Shown: positions 37,743 to 46,582, counted from the stretch's first letter. The stretch: DNA of 64,000 nucleotides from Dolomitihabitans soli (GCF_022213955.1 NZ_JAKNTW010000028.1:1-64000), one strand, 5' to 3'. Notes: generated from the sequence alone by a model not told the origin. Program-made: numbers and translations.

Positions 37743-38168
37743 ATGAGACTGGACTTTGTGGGCGTTGATCCGGCCAATCCGAATGACGACTGTCCCGCGG
37801 TGTTCGTGGACCCTGAGACGGGAGATTTCTTCTTCCAGGGCGACACGGTTACCGATCCGGACGTATTAGCGTGGATCAACTCCGACAGCCGAATCAAGGA
37901 CACAGAGTCAGTTGTGCGACTCCCGGTCCACATGGCGGAGATCATCATGGAGGCGGCCAGTGGTGGTTACGAGCGCGGTCGGCGGCGTTTCTCGCGTGAG
38001 ACGCATCCCCGGCCCACTGAAGACCTACGGTCCAGGCGAGAGCAAGCCGTCGTTCGCTGCGCTGCTGGCCGGGTGCACCACATCGGCGGTGCACCTGGAG
38101 ATGCACGACCAGCACATGACCACGGATCAGGGCTACCTGGCGTGGAAGGCGGGCCTCCCCCAGCCTGA
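37743..38168 (+). CDS. small conserved hypothetical protein of a DUF6879 locus
   Basis: 141 aa as an open frame, ATG at 37743 after GGGGAGAAG. The N-terminal 75 residues (MRLDFVGVDPANPNDDCPAV, later VVRLPVHMAEIIMEAA) resemble small proteins commonly encoded just before DUF6879 genes in Streptosporangiales. The last 65 residues are Arg/Gly/Ala-rich and overlap the DUF6879 frame by about 200 bp, which is unusual. Homologues would be expected to end near 37960, so the native stop may have been lost by a small mutation. Function unknown. Confidence 0.6.
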   Translation: MRLDFVGVDPANPNDDCPAVFVDPETGDFFFQGDTVTDPDVLAWINSDSRIKDTESVVRLPVHMAEIIMEAASGGYERGRRRFSRETHPRPTEDLRSRREQAVVRCAAGRVHHIGGAPGDARPAHDHGSGLPGVEGGPPPA

Positions 38169-38553
38169 CACCGAGAGCATGAAGGCGTTCCGGGCGATGA
38201 TCAGGGGAGCGGTCATTCGCGGCGTGCGGGTGCGGCGGGCCCGGATCGTCTCCGAACCGGCGAGCGACTACGTGCGTTGGGAGCACAGCCTCACCTCCGG
38301 CCACAACATCGCCGCCGGTGAGCTCGTCCGCTGGCTGCCGCGCCCGGTCGCCTCCACCCTGGCGATTCCGGGAAACCCGTTCTGGATCTTCGATGGGCGG
38401 CTTGTGCGCTTTACCCTGTTCAGCGGCAATGGCGAGGTCACCGGACACCAGTTCACCGACGACCCCGCCGTCATCGACGGCTGCCTGACGGCTTTCGAGA
38501 CGGTGTGGGAGATCGCAATCGACCACAAGGAGTACCGTCTCCATGGCAACTGA
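37960..38553 (+). CDS. DUF6879 family protein
   Basis: 197 aa from GTG 37960, chosen because a GGAGG (37949-37953) precedes it at the right distance; GTG 37963 is equally possible. The family core runs from KPSFAALLAGCTTSAVHLEMHD (about residue 30) through MIRGAVIRGVRVRRARIVSEPASDYVRWE to FWIFDGRLVRFTLFSGNGEV and a C-terminal helix. DUF6879 proteins are small soluble partners found next to XRE/DUF5753 regulators of the WhiJ/BldB-like networks in actinomycetes. The XRE regulator follows 8 bp later. Biochemical role unknown. Confidence 0.78.
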   Translation: MVVTSAVGGVSRVRRIPGPLKTYGPGESKPSFAALLAGCTTSAVHLEMHDQHMTTDQGYLAWKAGLPQPDTESMKAFRAMIRGAVIRGVRVRRARIVSEPASDYVRWEHSLTSGHNIAAGELVRWLPRPVASTLAIPGNPFWIFDGRLVRFTLFSGNGEVTGHQFTDDPAVIDGCLTAFETVWEIAIDHKEYRLHGN

Positions 38554-38561
38554 CCATCAAC

Positions 38562-39422
38562 GTGCCTTCCTCATCCTCCTCCAGCGTCCAGCAGGCTAGG
38601 CAGGCCCTTGCCGACCAGCTTCGAGAGATCCGCCTCAGCGCCGGGCTCTCCGCGAAGGAGCTGGCGGCGCGGGCCGGCTGGCACGGCAACTCGAAGGTGA
38701 GCAAGATCGAACACGCCATCCGGCCGGCATCGGCCGAAGACGTCCGCGACTGGTGCCGCGCGTGTGGCGTCTCCCCGCAACGGACCGTCGAACTGCTCGC
38801 CGAGCAACGGGCGATGGCCGGCATGTGGGTCTCCTACCAGCGGCTGAACCGGGCCGGCCTGCGCCAGGCGCAACTGTCGGTGCGCCCGGTCTACGAACGC
38901 GCCCGCCTGATTCGCGCCTATCAGTCGCGAACCTTTCCCGGGCTGATTCAGACCGCCGCGTTCACCACGACGACCCTGGAGCAGGTCCGCATTCGCCAGG
39001 GCGTGCAGATGGACGATGTCGCCGCCGCCGTCGCGGAGCGGATGGATCGCCAGCGGGTGCTCCGGGAGGGCCGGCGCAAGTTCGTGTTCGTCCTGGAGGA
39101 GGCCGTTCTCCGGTATCGGCTCACCGAGCCCGCCGCGCACGCCGAGCAACTCGCGCACCTGCTCGAGGTGATGAAGCTCCCCTCCGTTTCGCTGGGCCTG
39201 ATTCCGCTGGCCGCCGACCGGGTGTGCAATCGCCCCGTCGAGGGGTTCGTCCTCTTCGGCGATGAACAGGTGTCGGTCGAGTTGGTGTCCGGCTACTTGA
39301 CGATCACCCAGCCGGGTGAGATCGAAATGTACGCCAGAGAATTCAACGCGCTTTCGTCCATCGCGGTGTACGGCAATGCCGCCCGGGAGTTGATCGCCGC
39401 TGCGCAGGAGGCGCTTAACTGA
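38562..39422 (+). CDS. XRE-family regulator with DUF5753 domain
   Basis: 286 aa from GTG 38562 (no strong ribosome site, so coupling to the DUF6879 gene is likely). The helix-turn-helix is at about residues 12-70 (LREIRLSAGLSAKELAARAG, then SKVSKIE). The DUF5753 domain occupies about 95-280 with its typical SRTFPGLIQTAAF, VAERMDRQRVL and SVSLGLIPLAAD segments. This is the architecture of WhiJ-like developmental and secondary-metabolism regulators. It probably works with the DUF6879 protein and the small upstream protein. Confidence 0.88.
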   Translation: MPSSSSSSVQQARQALADQLREIRLSAGLSAKELAARAGWHGNSKVSKIEHAIRPASAEDVRDWCRACGVSPQRTVELLAEQRAMAGMWVSYQRLNRAGLRQAQLSVRPVYERARLIRAYQSRTFPGLIQTAAFTTTTLEQVRIRQGVQMDDVAAAVAERMDRQRVLREGRRKFVFVLEEAVLRYRLTEPAAHAEQLAHLLEVMKLPSVSLGLIPLAADRVCNRPVEGFVLFGDEQVSVELVSGYLTITQPGEIEMYAREFNALSSIAVYGNAARELIAAAQEALN

Positions 39423-39482
39423 AGGGGGCAATTTTGGGCAACATCATTGAGCGCCGCGTCGGCGGGCTCCTACCGTCACAGC

Positions 39483-39932
39483 ATGACCCCCGGACAGAAA
39501 ACTCATGGCAACGACGCGCTCACCGGCCGATCCGTTCCCGAACTGACGGGTGAACAAACAGACATCGCCGTCCCCGAACTCACGGTGGAGCAACATGACA
39601 TCGCTCTGGGGGTCGTGCGGAGACTGCTGGCCGCACGGGGCCTTCATACCCACCACGTGAACCACGTCGGGCTCACCCTTCTCGCGGGACGCCCGCCATG
39701 GGGCTCCGGCGCGCTCCGCCATTACGCCCCCGAACTGCTGGTGTTCGCCCCGCTGGGATGGCGGGTCGCGACGGTCAGCGTCGGCGCGAGTTCCGGATCC
39801 TATTTCGTGTCCGTACCGGCCGCCGGCCCAGAGCCGTATATCGTCCCTGCCGACCTGCCCGAACAGGTGGCAGAACTGATTCCCGGCTACCAGGAAGGCA
39901 CGGCGGACCATTTAGGGACGCCCCATTATTGA
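39483..39932 (+). CDS. hypothetical protein with an internal duplication
   Basis: 149 aa from ATG 39483 (a longer version from 39447 is possible; neither has a clear ribosome site). I recognise no domain. Near the N-terminus a 13-residue unit is duplicated: VPELTGEQTDIA then VPELTVEQHDIA (residues about 17-41). The rest is a compact alpha/beta-type sequence (VSVGASSGSYFVSV, ADLPEQVAELIPGYQ) without signal or membrane segments. It lies 60 bp after the XRE regulator and may belong to the same locus. Confidence 0.55.
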   Translation: MTPGQKTHGNDALTGRSVPELTGEQTDIAVPELTVEQHDIALGVVRRLLAARGLHTHHVNHVGLTLLAGRPPWGSGALRHYAPELLVFAPLGWRVATVSVGASSGSYFVSVPAAGPEPYIVPADLPEQVAELIPGYQEGTADHLGTPHY

Positions 39933-40077
39933 CGCCGAAAAGAAAAGGCGAACCATTTCTCAGGTGTGCGGATCAGAGCCGGGCGAACGAAGAAGAACGG
40001 CCCGGCGCCACCCGGATCAAGTCGAGAAGCAACCAAGTTGAAAGCAGATCTTCAGCGACGCATTTTACCTTTCCAGT

Positions 40078-40794
40078 ATGCGGATCAGATGGATTGTCTC
40101 GGGGGTGCTGGCGCTGATGACGGCCGGCGGCGGTGCCATGGCGTGGGCGATCATGCAGGGCGGGCCCTCGGCTCCGCCGGACGGACCGTGGCCGACCGAC
40201 GGCTGGGTGTGGGTCGCGATGTGCGGCGAGGACGACCCGCAACCGCGCTGCTCCGGCCGGGGCCCGGCGACCGGCCCGGAGGAGAGGTCGGTCATCGCGA
40301 CCCTGAGCGGGCTCCCCGGCATCTCCGGGGTGGAACCCTCGGGTGCGAGCGCGATCGTCAAGGCCGCCATGCGTGACCGGGAGCGCTTCCCGCAGGTGAA
40401 GGCCGCGCTGGAGGGGAAACCAGGCGTGGCCGGCGTGACGGGCGTCCCGAAGGGTTTCTGGCAGGGGAAGTCCGACGTCGGCGTACTGCTCTGCACGGCG
40501 CACGGGTGTGACGGCCGGGGCGCCGCGACGGAGCCCGAGAAGGACGCGATCTACGAGTGGCTGCGGGCCCAGCCCGAGGTGGCGGAGGTCTACTTCGCCG
40601 ACCGTGCGCACGCGGTGCGGACGGCCGAACACGACGTCCGGGGCGGACTGCTGAACGGGAAGCCGGACCCGGACCCGGCCGAGTCCTTCCACGTCAAACT
40701 TCTCCGGCCCGACCGGTCCGCAGCCATCGAGCGAATCCGCCTGGCGGTCAAGAACCTGCCGGGGGTGCATTGGGCGGGCTACGGCCAGCCTTGA
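40078..40794 (+). CDS. membrane-anchored protein with two FtsX extracellular-type domains
   Basis: 238 aa, ATG at 40078. One N-terminal membrane segment (about 5-26), then an extracytoplasmic part with two related modules: about 40-128 (VWVAMCGEDDPQPRCSGRG, TGPEERSVIATLSGLPGISGV) and about 135-236 (VGVLLCTAHGCDGRGA, TEPEKDAIYEWLRAQPEVAEV, ESFHVKLLRPDRS). The pattern of a cysteine strand, a [T]-x-x-E helix and then PEVAxV matches FtsX extracellular domains, which activate peptidoglycan hydrolases. The four-helix FtsX permease is absent, so this is an orphan. A cell-wall sensing or hydrolase-tethering role is inferred. Its 3' end seeds the repeats that follow. Confidence 0.65.
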   Translation: MRIRWIVSGVLALMTAGGGAMAWAIMQGGPSAPPDGPWPTDGWVWVAMCGEDDPQPRCSGRGPATGPEERSVIATLSGLPGISGVEPSGASAIVKAAMRDRERFPQVKAALEGKPGVAGVTGVPKGFWQGKSDVGVLLCTAHGCDGRGAATEPEKDAIYEWLRAQPEVAEVYFADRAHAVRTAEHDVRGGLLNGKPDPDPAESFHVKLLRPDRSAAIERIRLAVKNLPGVHWAGYGQP

Positions 40795-40979
40795 TCCAGA
40801 TGAATCCGGCCTACGGACGGCAGGGTGCAGTGGGTGAGCTTCGGCCAACCTTGATCCGAATGAATCCGGCCAGCGCGCGCGGCAGGTGCAGTGGGCCGGC
40901 ATCGTCCAACCCCTGATCCGGATGAATCCGGCCGCCCCGTGGCAGAACGCAGTGGGCCCGCTTCGGCCGGCCCTGATCC
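40735..40979 (+). repeat. three degenerate ~60-bp copies of the preceding gene's 3' end
   Basis: Units end at 40797, 40857, 40919 and 40979, each with TGATCC; the first is the true gene end (40735-40797). Shared blocks are GAATCCG near the unit start, GGTGCA(T/G)TGGG in the middle and CGGCCA.CCTTGATCC at the end. Divergence between copies is considerable, so the expansion is old. Confidence 0.7.
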
Positions 40980-41126
40980 GGTGCTCACGGATCACCGCCG
41001 AACCATCCGGACGGGTGCGGACGAGACGCGTTTCGTCGTCTTCCATTGACACGCGAGCGATCGTGGGATCTGCTCCGGATCATCACGTGCACACCGATGC
41101 CGGTGTGCGGTCCGAGGAGGAGACCT
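40980..41126 (+). other. upstream region of the secreted esterase gene
   Basis: No gene was found in this stretch. A TTGACA (about 41046-41051) lies 17 bp before the weak -10 TCTGCT. A small hairpin GCACACC/GGTGTGC (41089-41108) and a strong GAGGAGGAG ribosome site (41114-41122) precede the GTG at 41127. Confidence 0.4.
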
Positions 41127-43124
41127 GTGCGTCTGCGCATCGCGTTGACGAGCCTCACGCTGGCGGCGGCGTCGATCACGACGCCGCCGGCCCTGGCCGA
41201 GCCCGTAGCCCCGACCGGCGTCCAGCGCGGATGCGATCCGCTGACGGGCGGCGACTGCCTGCTGCCGTTCCCCAACGACTGGTTCACCACCGAGGCCCGC
41301 ACGCCGACCGGGCGGCGCGTGGATCTCTCCGTGGAGAGCATGCCGAAGAACACGGCGGGCACCCCCGTCGATCCCGCCCTGTGGAATCTGGCCGACGGCT
41401 TCTCCCCCGGGTCGATGCTGCTCGCGCACGTCCCCGGCCTCGACCTCGTGAAGACGGGCGCGGCACCGGTCACCGACGTGGGCCGTTCGCTGCGCAGGGA
41501 CGCGCCGATCGTGATCGTCGACACCGTGACGGGTGAGCGCCATCCGTACTGGGCCGAGCTGGACGCGAACGCGACCGACCCCGCGCGGCGGGCGCTGATC
41601 GTGCGCCCCGCCAGAAACCTCCGGGAAGGCCGCCGTTACGCCGTCGCGCTGCGCGGGTTGAAGGACGCGGCGGGCGAGATCCTGCCCGCTCCTGAGACCT
41701 TCGCCCGGCTGGTCGCAGGCAGGCTCGGTTCCGGGGACCCGCTCGCGGAGCGGCAGCGGGCGCTGCGCCGTACGTTGGTGGATCTGGGGCGGGCCGGGGT
41801 CGGGGTCGACGGCCTCCAGCTGGCCTGGGAGTTCACCGTGGCGAGCGAGCGCGGGATCGCCGGGCCGGTGCTGCGGATGCGCGACGAGTCGCTGCGTGCG
41901 CTGCGGGGACGGTCGCCGGAGTTCACCGTGGCGTCGGTCACCGACTTCACCCCGGCGCAGGACGCGCACATCGCCCGCGAGGTCACCGGCGAGGTGCTGG
42001 TGCCCAACTATCTGGACCGGCCGGGCGGCCCGCCGGGGGCGAACCTGAACAGGGGCGCGGACGGGCTGCCCCGGCCGCTGGGCGACCTGGCGCGGGCGTC
42101 GTTCCAGTGCGAGATCCCACGCTCGGCGTTCGATCGTCCGGCCCGGCCGGCCCTCTACGGGCACGGCCTGCTCGGCAGGGCGACCGAGGTGCGTGCCGGT
42201 AACGTGCGCGCGATGGCGGGCGAGCACAATCTCCTGTTCTGCGCCACCAAGTGGATCGGCATGGCGGAGGAGGACGTGCCGAACGTGGCCGGTGTCTTCT
42301 CTGACTTCTCCCGGTTCGGCACGGTCGCCGACCGGTTGCAGCAGAGCCTGCTCAACTTCGTCCTGCTCGGCCGGGCCATGCTCACCAAGGACGGGCTGGC
42401 CGGGCACGAGGCGTTCCAGGACGAACGGGGGCGCTCGCTGATCGACCGGCGGGCCACGCTCGCCTACGACGGCAACAGCCAGGGCGGTATCGCGGGCGGC
42501 GCGCTGGTGGCGGTCTCCCCCGACATCAGGAACGCCGTGCTGGGCGTGCCGGGGATGAACTACAGCACCCTGCTCAACCGCAGCGTGGCCTTCGCGCCGT
42601 TCCAGCAGCTCATGAACGGCCACTATCCGGACAAGCTCACCCAGCAGCTCTGCTTCGCGCTGATCCAGATGCTCTGGGACCGGGCGGAGACCAACGGCTA
42701 CGCCCAGCACCTCTCCGGCGATCCGCTGCCCGGCTCGCCCCGGCACCGGGTGCTCCTGCACGTGGCCTTCGGCGACCATCAGGTGTCCACGGTCACCGCC
42801 GAGGTCATGGCCCGCACGATCGGCGCCGGGATCCACCGTCCCGCGATCGCCGCCGGCCGCAACCCGGATGTCGTGCCGTACTGGGGGATCAGGAGCCTGC
42901 CGCGCCGGCCGTACGCCGGGTCGGCCATGGTCGTCTGGGACAGCGGGACGCCCGCGCCGCCCCTCACCAACACCGCCCCGCACGGCCCGCAGTACGGCCG
43001 GGACGCACACGAAGACCCGCGCCACGACAGCGTGGCGCGGGTCCAGAAGGCCTACTTCTTGGCGTACGGCCTGTTCTCCGACGTCTGCGAGGGTGCGCCC
43101 TGTACGGCGGAGCCGGTGACCTGA
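41127..43124 (+). CDS. secreted alpha/beta-hydrolase (esterase/lipase-like)
   Basis: 665 aa from GTG 41127, selected by the strong GAGGAGGAG site and because it begins a clear signal peptide (RLRIALTSLTLAAASITTPP, cleavage after ALA). The mature protein starts with a cysteine-containing segment (GCDPLTGGDCLLPFPNDWF) found in large secreted hydrolases of actinobacteria. The nucleophile elbow is GNSQGG near residue 453 and a LYGHGLLG oxyanion-type loop lies near residue 345. Substrate unknown. The 3' end overlaps the convergent DUF418 gene by 73 bp, a rather long convergent overlap. Confidence 0.78.
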   Translation: MRLRIALTSLTLAAASITTPPALAEPVAPTGVQRGCDPLTGGDCLLPFPNDWFTTEARTPTGRRVDLSVESMPKNTAGTPVDPALWNLADGFSPGSMLLAHVPGLDLVKTGAAPVTDVGRSLRRDAPIVIVDTVTGERHPYWAELDANATDPARRALIVRPARNLREGRRYAVALRGLKDAAGEILPAPETFARLVAGRLGSGDPLAERQRALRRTLVDLGRAGVGVDGLQLAWEFTVASERGIAGPVLRMRDESLRALRGRSPEFTVASVTDFTPAQDAHIAREVTGEVLVPNYLDRPGGPPGANLNRGADGLPRPLGDLARASFQCEIPRSAFDRPARPALYGHGLLGRATEVRAGNVRAMAGEHNLLFCATKWIGMAEEDVPNVAGVFSDFSRFGTVADRLQQSLLNFVLLGRAMLTKDGLAGHEAFQDERGRSLIDRRATLAYDGNSQGGIAGGALVAVSPDIRNAVLGVPGMNYSTLLNRSVAFAPFQQLMNGHYPDKLTQQLCFALIQMLWDRAETNGYAQHLSGDPLPGSPRHRVLLHVAFGDHQVSTVTAEVMARTIGAGIHRPAIAAGRNPDVVPYWGIRSLPRRPYAGSAMVVWDSGTPAPPLTNTAPHGPQYGRDAHEDPRHDSVARVQKAYFLAYGLFSDVCEGAPCTAEPVT

Positions 43125-44284
43125 GCGCGGCCCCGCTGGGGCAGCTGGTAGGCCCACTGCCAGACGAGCTCCAGCGGGCCACGGTCGAAGCGGCGCAGCC
43201 ACAGCGAGGTCAGCACCATGAACATCAGGCAGATCCCGGCCCAGGCGCCGATCACCCACCAGGGGCGGAAGTCGGCGAAGCGGGCGGCGAGGCCGAATCC
43301 CCAGCCGTAGCAGAGGACGGCAGCCGCCAGGTTCTGGAAGACGTAGCTGGTCAGGGCGCTCCGGCCGACGTTGGTGACGCTCCGGCGCACCAGGCCGGGG
43401 GTTTCGCGCATCTTCGCGACGACGGTGGTGATCAGGCCGAGGAGGCCGAGCGCGACCATCGGCGGCAGCAGGTAGCGGTCGACCAGGAACCAGCCCGGGT
43501 CGGCGTAGGCGGTGACCAGGTTCAGCGGCAGCGCCACGCCGAGCCCGCCGATCATCAGCTTGGTCCGCAGCTTGGCGCCGCGCTCGCTGGTCTCGAACAC
43601 ACCGGCCCGCATCAGCCGCGAGCCGAGCAGGAACAGCACGGTGCCCATCGGGATGATGAAGACCGCTTCCATCCGGTAGACCGCCAGCAGGTCGAACCGT
43701 GATATGACCTGGTCAAGCCAGGTCCCATGGGTGAAGAGGTCGGTCGACTCGCCGTTCAGGCTGGTGGTCTCGGTGAGCATCCCGAGTGTGCCCAGCAGGA
43801 CCACGGTCACGTGCAGCGAGCCCATGCCGATCATCCAGCGGCGGACCGACCCGGCGCTGCGCCCGATCAGGTAGGCGACGATCAAGGAGGTGATGGCGTA
43901 GCCCATCAGCACGTCGAACTCGAAGATCAGGAAGTAGTGCAGCAGTCCTTCGATGAACAACAGGCCGGCCCGCCAGAGATACCAGCCGGGCCACGGGGTG
44001 CCCCGGCGTTTCGACGACTGGTACTGCAGTTCCAGGCCCACGCCGAACAGCAGGGTGAGCAGCCCGAGGAACTTACCGTTAGCGAGGAAGCGCAGGAAGG
44101 TCTCCACCGCCCCCGAGCTCGTTCCGAGCAGGTCCGCGGGTCCGTTCGGGCTGGTGAAGATCCAGATGTTGGTGCCGAGGGTGCCCATGATGGCCACTCC
44201 CCGGAGCACGTCCAGCACTTCGATTCGCTTCATGTCTTTACGATCTCGCGCGAATCGGCCCAGGGCATCGTCGATGCGGCCCAT
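43052..44284 (-). CDS. DUF418 (YeiB-like) membrane protein
   Basis: About 410 aa from ATG 44284 (preceded by GGGGGACCACGGGA; ATGs at 44311 and 44230 are alternatives). The N-terminal RIEVLDVLRGVAIMGTLGTNI and the C-terminal GRSALTSYVFQNLAAAVLCYG followed by GPLELVWQWAY are hallmarks of the DUF418/YeiB family of acyltransferase-3-like membrane proteins with about ten segments. Role unknown; transport or acylation have been suggested for relatives. It converges on the esterase gene. Confidence 0.85.
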   Translation of the reverse strand: MGRIDDALGRFARDRKDMKRIEVLDVLRGVAIMGTLGTNIWIFTSPNGPADLLGTSSGAVETFLRFLANGKFLGLLTLLFGVGLELQYQSSKRRGTPWPGWYLWRAGLLFIEGLLHYFLIFEFDVLMGYAITSLIVAYLIGRSAGSVRRWMIGMGSLHVTVVLLGTLGMLTETTSLNGESTDLFTHGTWLDQVISRFDLLAVYRMEAVFIIPMGTVLFLLGSRLMRAGVFETSERGAKLRTKLMIGGLGVALPLNLVTAYADPGWFLVDRYLLPPMVALGLLGLITTVVAKMRETPGLVRRSVTNVGRSALTSYVFQNLAAAVLCYGWGFGLAARFADFRPWWVIGAWAGICLMFMVLTSLWLRRFDRGPLELVWQWAYQLPQRGRAQVTGSAVQGAPSQTSENRPYAKK

Positions 44285-44378
44285 TCCCGTGGTCCCCCGA
44301 ACGATGTACATCGTGGAACTAAGGGTTGAGCTCGTTCAGCCGGGAGTAGCGCCGCCCGCCGGTGCGCGGAGCCGGGGG

Positions 44379-45785
44379 TCACGAGTCGAAGCCGAGGCCC
44401 AGCCGGTCGAGGGTGCGCAGCCAGAGGTTGCGCCGTCCCCGGTGGGCGTCCGCGCGGGCCAGCGACCACCGGGTCAGCTGGATCACCCCCGAGCGTAGCG
44501 GCTCCGGCGGGAAGGGGACCGGTTTCTCGCGGACCATCCGCAGCCGGGTGCGTTCCGTCTCCTCTCCGGCGAGCAGGTCGAGCAGCACGTTCGCGCCGAA
44601 CCGGGTCGCCCCCACGCCCATGCCGGTGTAGCCGGCCGCGTAGGCGAGACGGCCTCCGTGCGAGCGCCCGTAGAAGGCGCTGAACCTGCTGCACGTGTCG
44701 ATGACACCACCCCATCTGTGGGTGAACCGGACGTCGGCGAGCTGGGGAAACGTCTGGTAGAAGTGCTCGGCGAGCCTGACGAAGGTGGCGTCGCGCTGGT
44801 CTCGTTCCGGCCTGATCAGCCCGCCGTTGTGGTAGACGGCGTCGTAGCCGCCCCACAGGATCCGGTTGTCGCCGGTCAGCCGGTAGTAGTGGAACCGGTT
44901 CGCCGAGTCGCCGACCCCCTGCCGGTTGCGCCAGCCCACGGCGGCGAGTTGCCCGGCGCTGAGCGGCTCCGTCATCAGCGCGTAGTCGTAGACGGGCACC
45001 AGGAAGTGGCCGAGCCGGCGCAGCAGCGGCGGGAAGACGCCGGTGCCGAGGGCTGCCTTGTCGGCCGTGACGGTCCCGCCGGCGGTGACCAGCCGGAGGC
45101 CGCGTCCCGTGGGGTGCCCGCCGGAGGTGATCGCGCGTACCCGCGTGCGCTCGTGGATCCGCACGCCGGCGGCCAGGCACGCCTCCCGCAGTCCCCACGC
45201 CAGGCGGGCCGGGTCGAGCATCGCGCACCCGTCGCGCTCCCACTGCCCGCCGACGTAGGTGGGCGAGTCCACCTCGGCCCTGACCTGGTCGCGGCCGAGC
45301 ACGTCGAGCCGGATGCCCAGTTCGCGGGCCAGGGCGGCGGCGCCCGCCAGTTCCCTGAGCTGCCACGGCTCGGTCGCCACGTGCAGTTCCCCGGTGCGTT
45401 CGAAGGCGCAGTCGATGCCGTGCCGCAGCACCGTCCGCTCGATCTCGTCGAGGTTGGCCAGGCCCAGCCGTTCCAGCGTGCCGATCTCCTCCGGCCAGCG
45501 CGCCAGCCCGTTGGCCGGTCCATGGGTCAGCGTCGCCATGCAGAACCCGCCGTTGCGTCCCGAGGCCGCCCAGCCGATCCTGCCGCCTTCCAGCAGCACG
45601 ACGTCCCGCGCCGGGTCCCGTTCCTTGGCCAGCAGCGCCGTCCACAACCCGGAGAACCCGCCGCCGACCACCGCCAGCTCCGCGCGGACATCCCCCGCGA
45701 GCGCGGCGCACGGCTCCGGTCTCGCCGTGCTGTCCAGCCAGTACGGCCTGCGCTCCGCGTCTCTCAGCGCCGTGCGGGGATCCAT
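44379..45785 (-). CDS. FAD-dependent amine oxidase, PuuB-like
   Basis: 468 aa from ATG 45785. DAO-type flavoenzyme: dinucleotide-binding AVVGGGFSGLWTALLAKE (about residue 37), a GRNGGF loop (about 77) and the C-terminal YTGMGVGATRFGANVL flavin motif (about 400). This form is typical of gamma-glutamylputrescine oxidase and related polyamine oxidases. It is the last gene of the six-gene run with aldehyde dehydrogenase and PotADBC, 20 bp after potC, so it most likely oxidises imported polyamine (or its glutamyl derivative) to the aldehyde used by the dehydrogenase. Confidence 0.82.
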   Translation of the reverse strand: MDPRTALRDAERRPYWLDSTARPEPCAALAGDVRAELAVVGGGFSGLWTALLAKERDPARDVVLLEGGRIGWAASGRNGGFCMATLTHGPANGLARWPEEIGTLERLGLANLDEIERTVLRHGIDCAFERTGELHVATEPWQLRELAGAAALARELGIRLDVLGRDQVRAEVDSPTYVGGQWERDGCAMLDPARLAWGLREACLAAGVRIHERTRVRAITSGGHPTGRGLRLVTAGGTVTADKAALGTGVFPPLLRRLGHFLVPVYDYALMTEPLSAGQLAAVGWRNRQGVGDSANRFHYYRLTGDNRILWGGYDAVYHNGGLIRPERDQRDATFVRLAEHFYQTFPQLADVRFTHRWGGVIDTCSRFSAFYGRSHGGRLAYAAGYTGMGVGATRFGANVLLDLLAGEETERTRLRMVREKPVPFPPEPLRSGVIQLTRWSLARADAHRGRRNLWLRTLDRLGLGFDS

Positions 45786-45805
45786 CCACGTCCTCACTTG
45801 CCTGA

Positions 45806-46582
45806 TCAGGTACGGCGGCGCGCGTTGATCGAGTTCACCACGGCGATGGCCGCCCCGGCCGCGAAGATGAGCGTGCCCAGAATGTTGACCTGCGGCGGCA
45901 CCCCGATCCGCACCGCGCCGTAGATCCACAGTGGGAAGGTCGTGGTGGACCCGCTGGTGAACTGGGTGATCACGAAGTCGTCGATGGACAGCGCGAAGGC
46001 CAGCAACGCCCCCGCGACCACGCCGGGCAGGATCATCGGCAGTGTCACCCGCCAGAACGTGACCCACGGCGTGGCCCCGAGATCGCGAGCCGCCTCCTCC
46101 ACCGACCGGTCGAGCCCGACGACCCTGGCCCGCACGGTCACCGCCACGAACGACACCGCGAACAGCACGTGCGCCACCACGATGGTCCAGTACCCGGTCT
46201 CGACGCCCATGCTGACGAACAGCGAGAGCAGCGAGGCGCCCATGACCAGCTCCGGCGAGGAGATCGCCGCGAACATCACCAGGTTGGTCGCCGCCTGTCC
46301 CCGGAAGCGGTGGCGGCCGAGGGCGATCCCCATCAGGGTGCCGAGGACCGTGGCGATCACCGTGACGAGCAGCGCGATCGTGATCGAGTCGAGCACGGCG
46401 GCGGTCAGCAGGGGGAACTCGTCGAGCCGTCCCCACCAGGCGAGCGTGAAGCCCTGCCAGGAGACGTTCGACTTGCTCCGCGTGTCGTTGAAGCCGAACA
46501 CGATCATCACGATGATCGGCGCGAACAGCCAGGCGAGGACGAGCCAGACGTAGATCCGCAGCAGCCGGTCGCCGGTTCTCAT
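45806..46582 (-). CDS. potC: polyamine ABC transporter permease PotC
   Basis: 258 aa. Six membrane segments; the EAA-loop motif of binding-protein-dependent permeases is EEAARDLGATPWVTFWRVTLP at about residues 160-180. The start RLLRIYVWLVLAWLFAPIIVMIVFGFN resembles PotC of spermidine/putrescine importers. The ATG overlaps the potB stop by 4 bp. Confidence 0.9.
   Translation of the reverse strand: MRTGDRLLRIYVWLVLAWLFAPIIVMIVFGFNDTRSKSNVSWQGFTLAWWGRLDEFPLLTAAVLDSITIALLVTVIATVLGTLMGIALGRHRFRGQAATNLVMFAAISSPELVMGASLLSLFVSMGVETGYWTIVVAHVLFAVSFVAVTVRARVVGLDRSVEEAARDLGATPWVTFWRVTLPMILPGVVAGALLAFALSIDDFVITQFTSGSTTTFPLWIYGAVRIGVPPQVNILGTLIFAAGAAIAVVNSINARRRT

Noticed and set aside
39973-41052. Long minus-strand open frame across the FtsX-like gene and the repeats
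   Set aside because: Its repeated peptides (SFGSRLAEAHPLHP-like) are produced by the tandem DNA repeats, and the plus-strand gene has a membrane anchor and recognisable domains.
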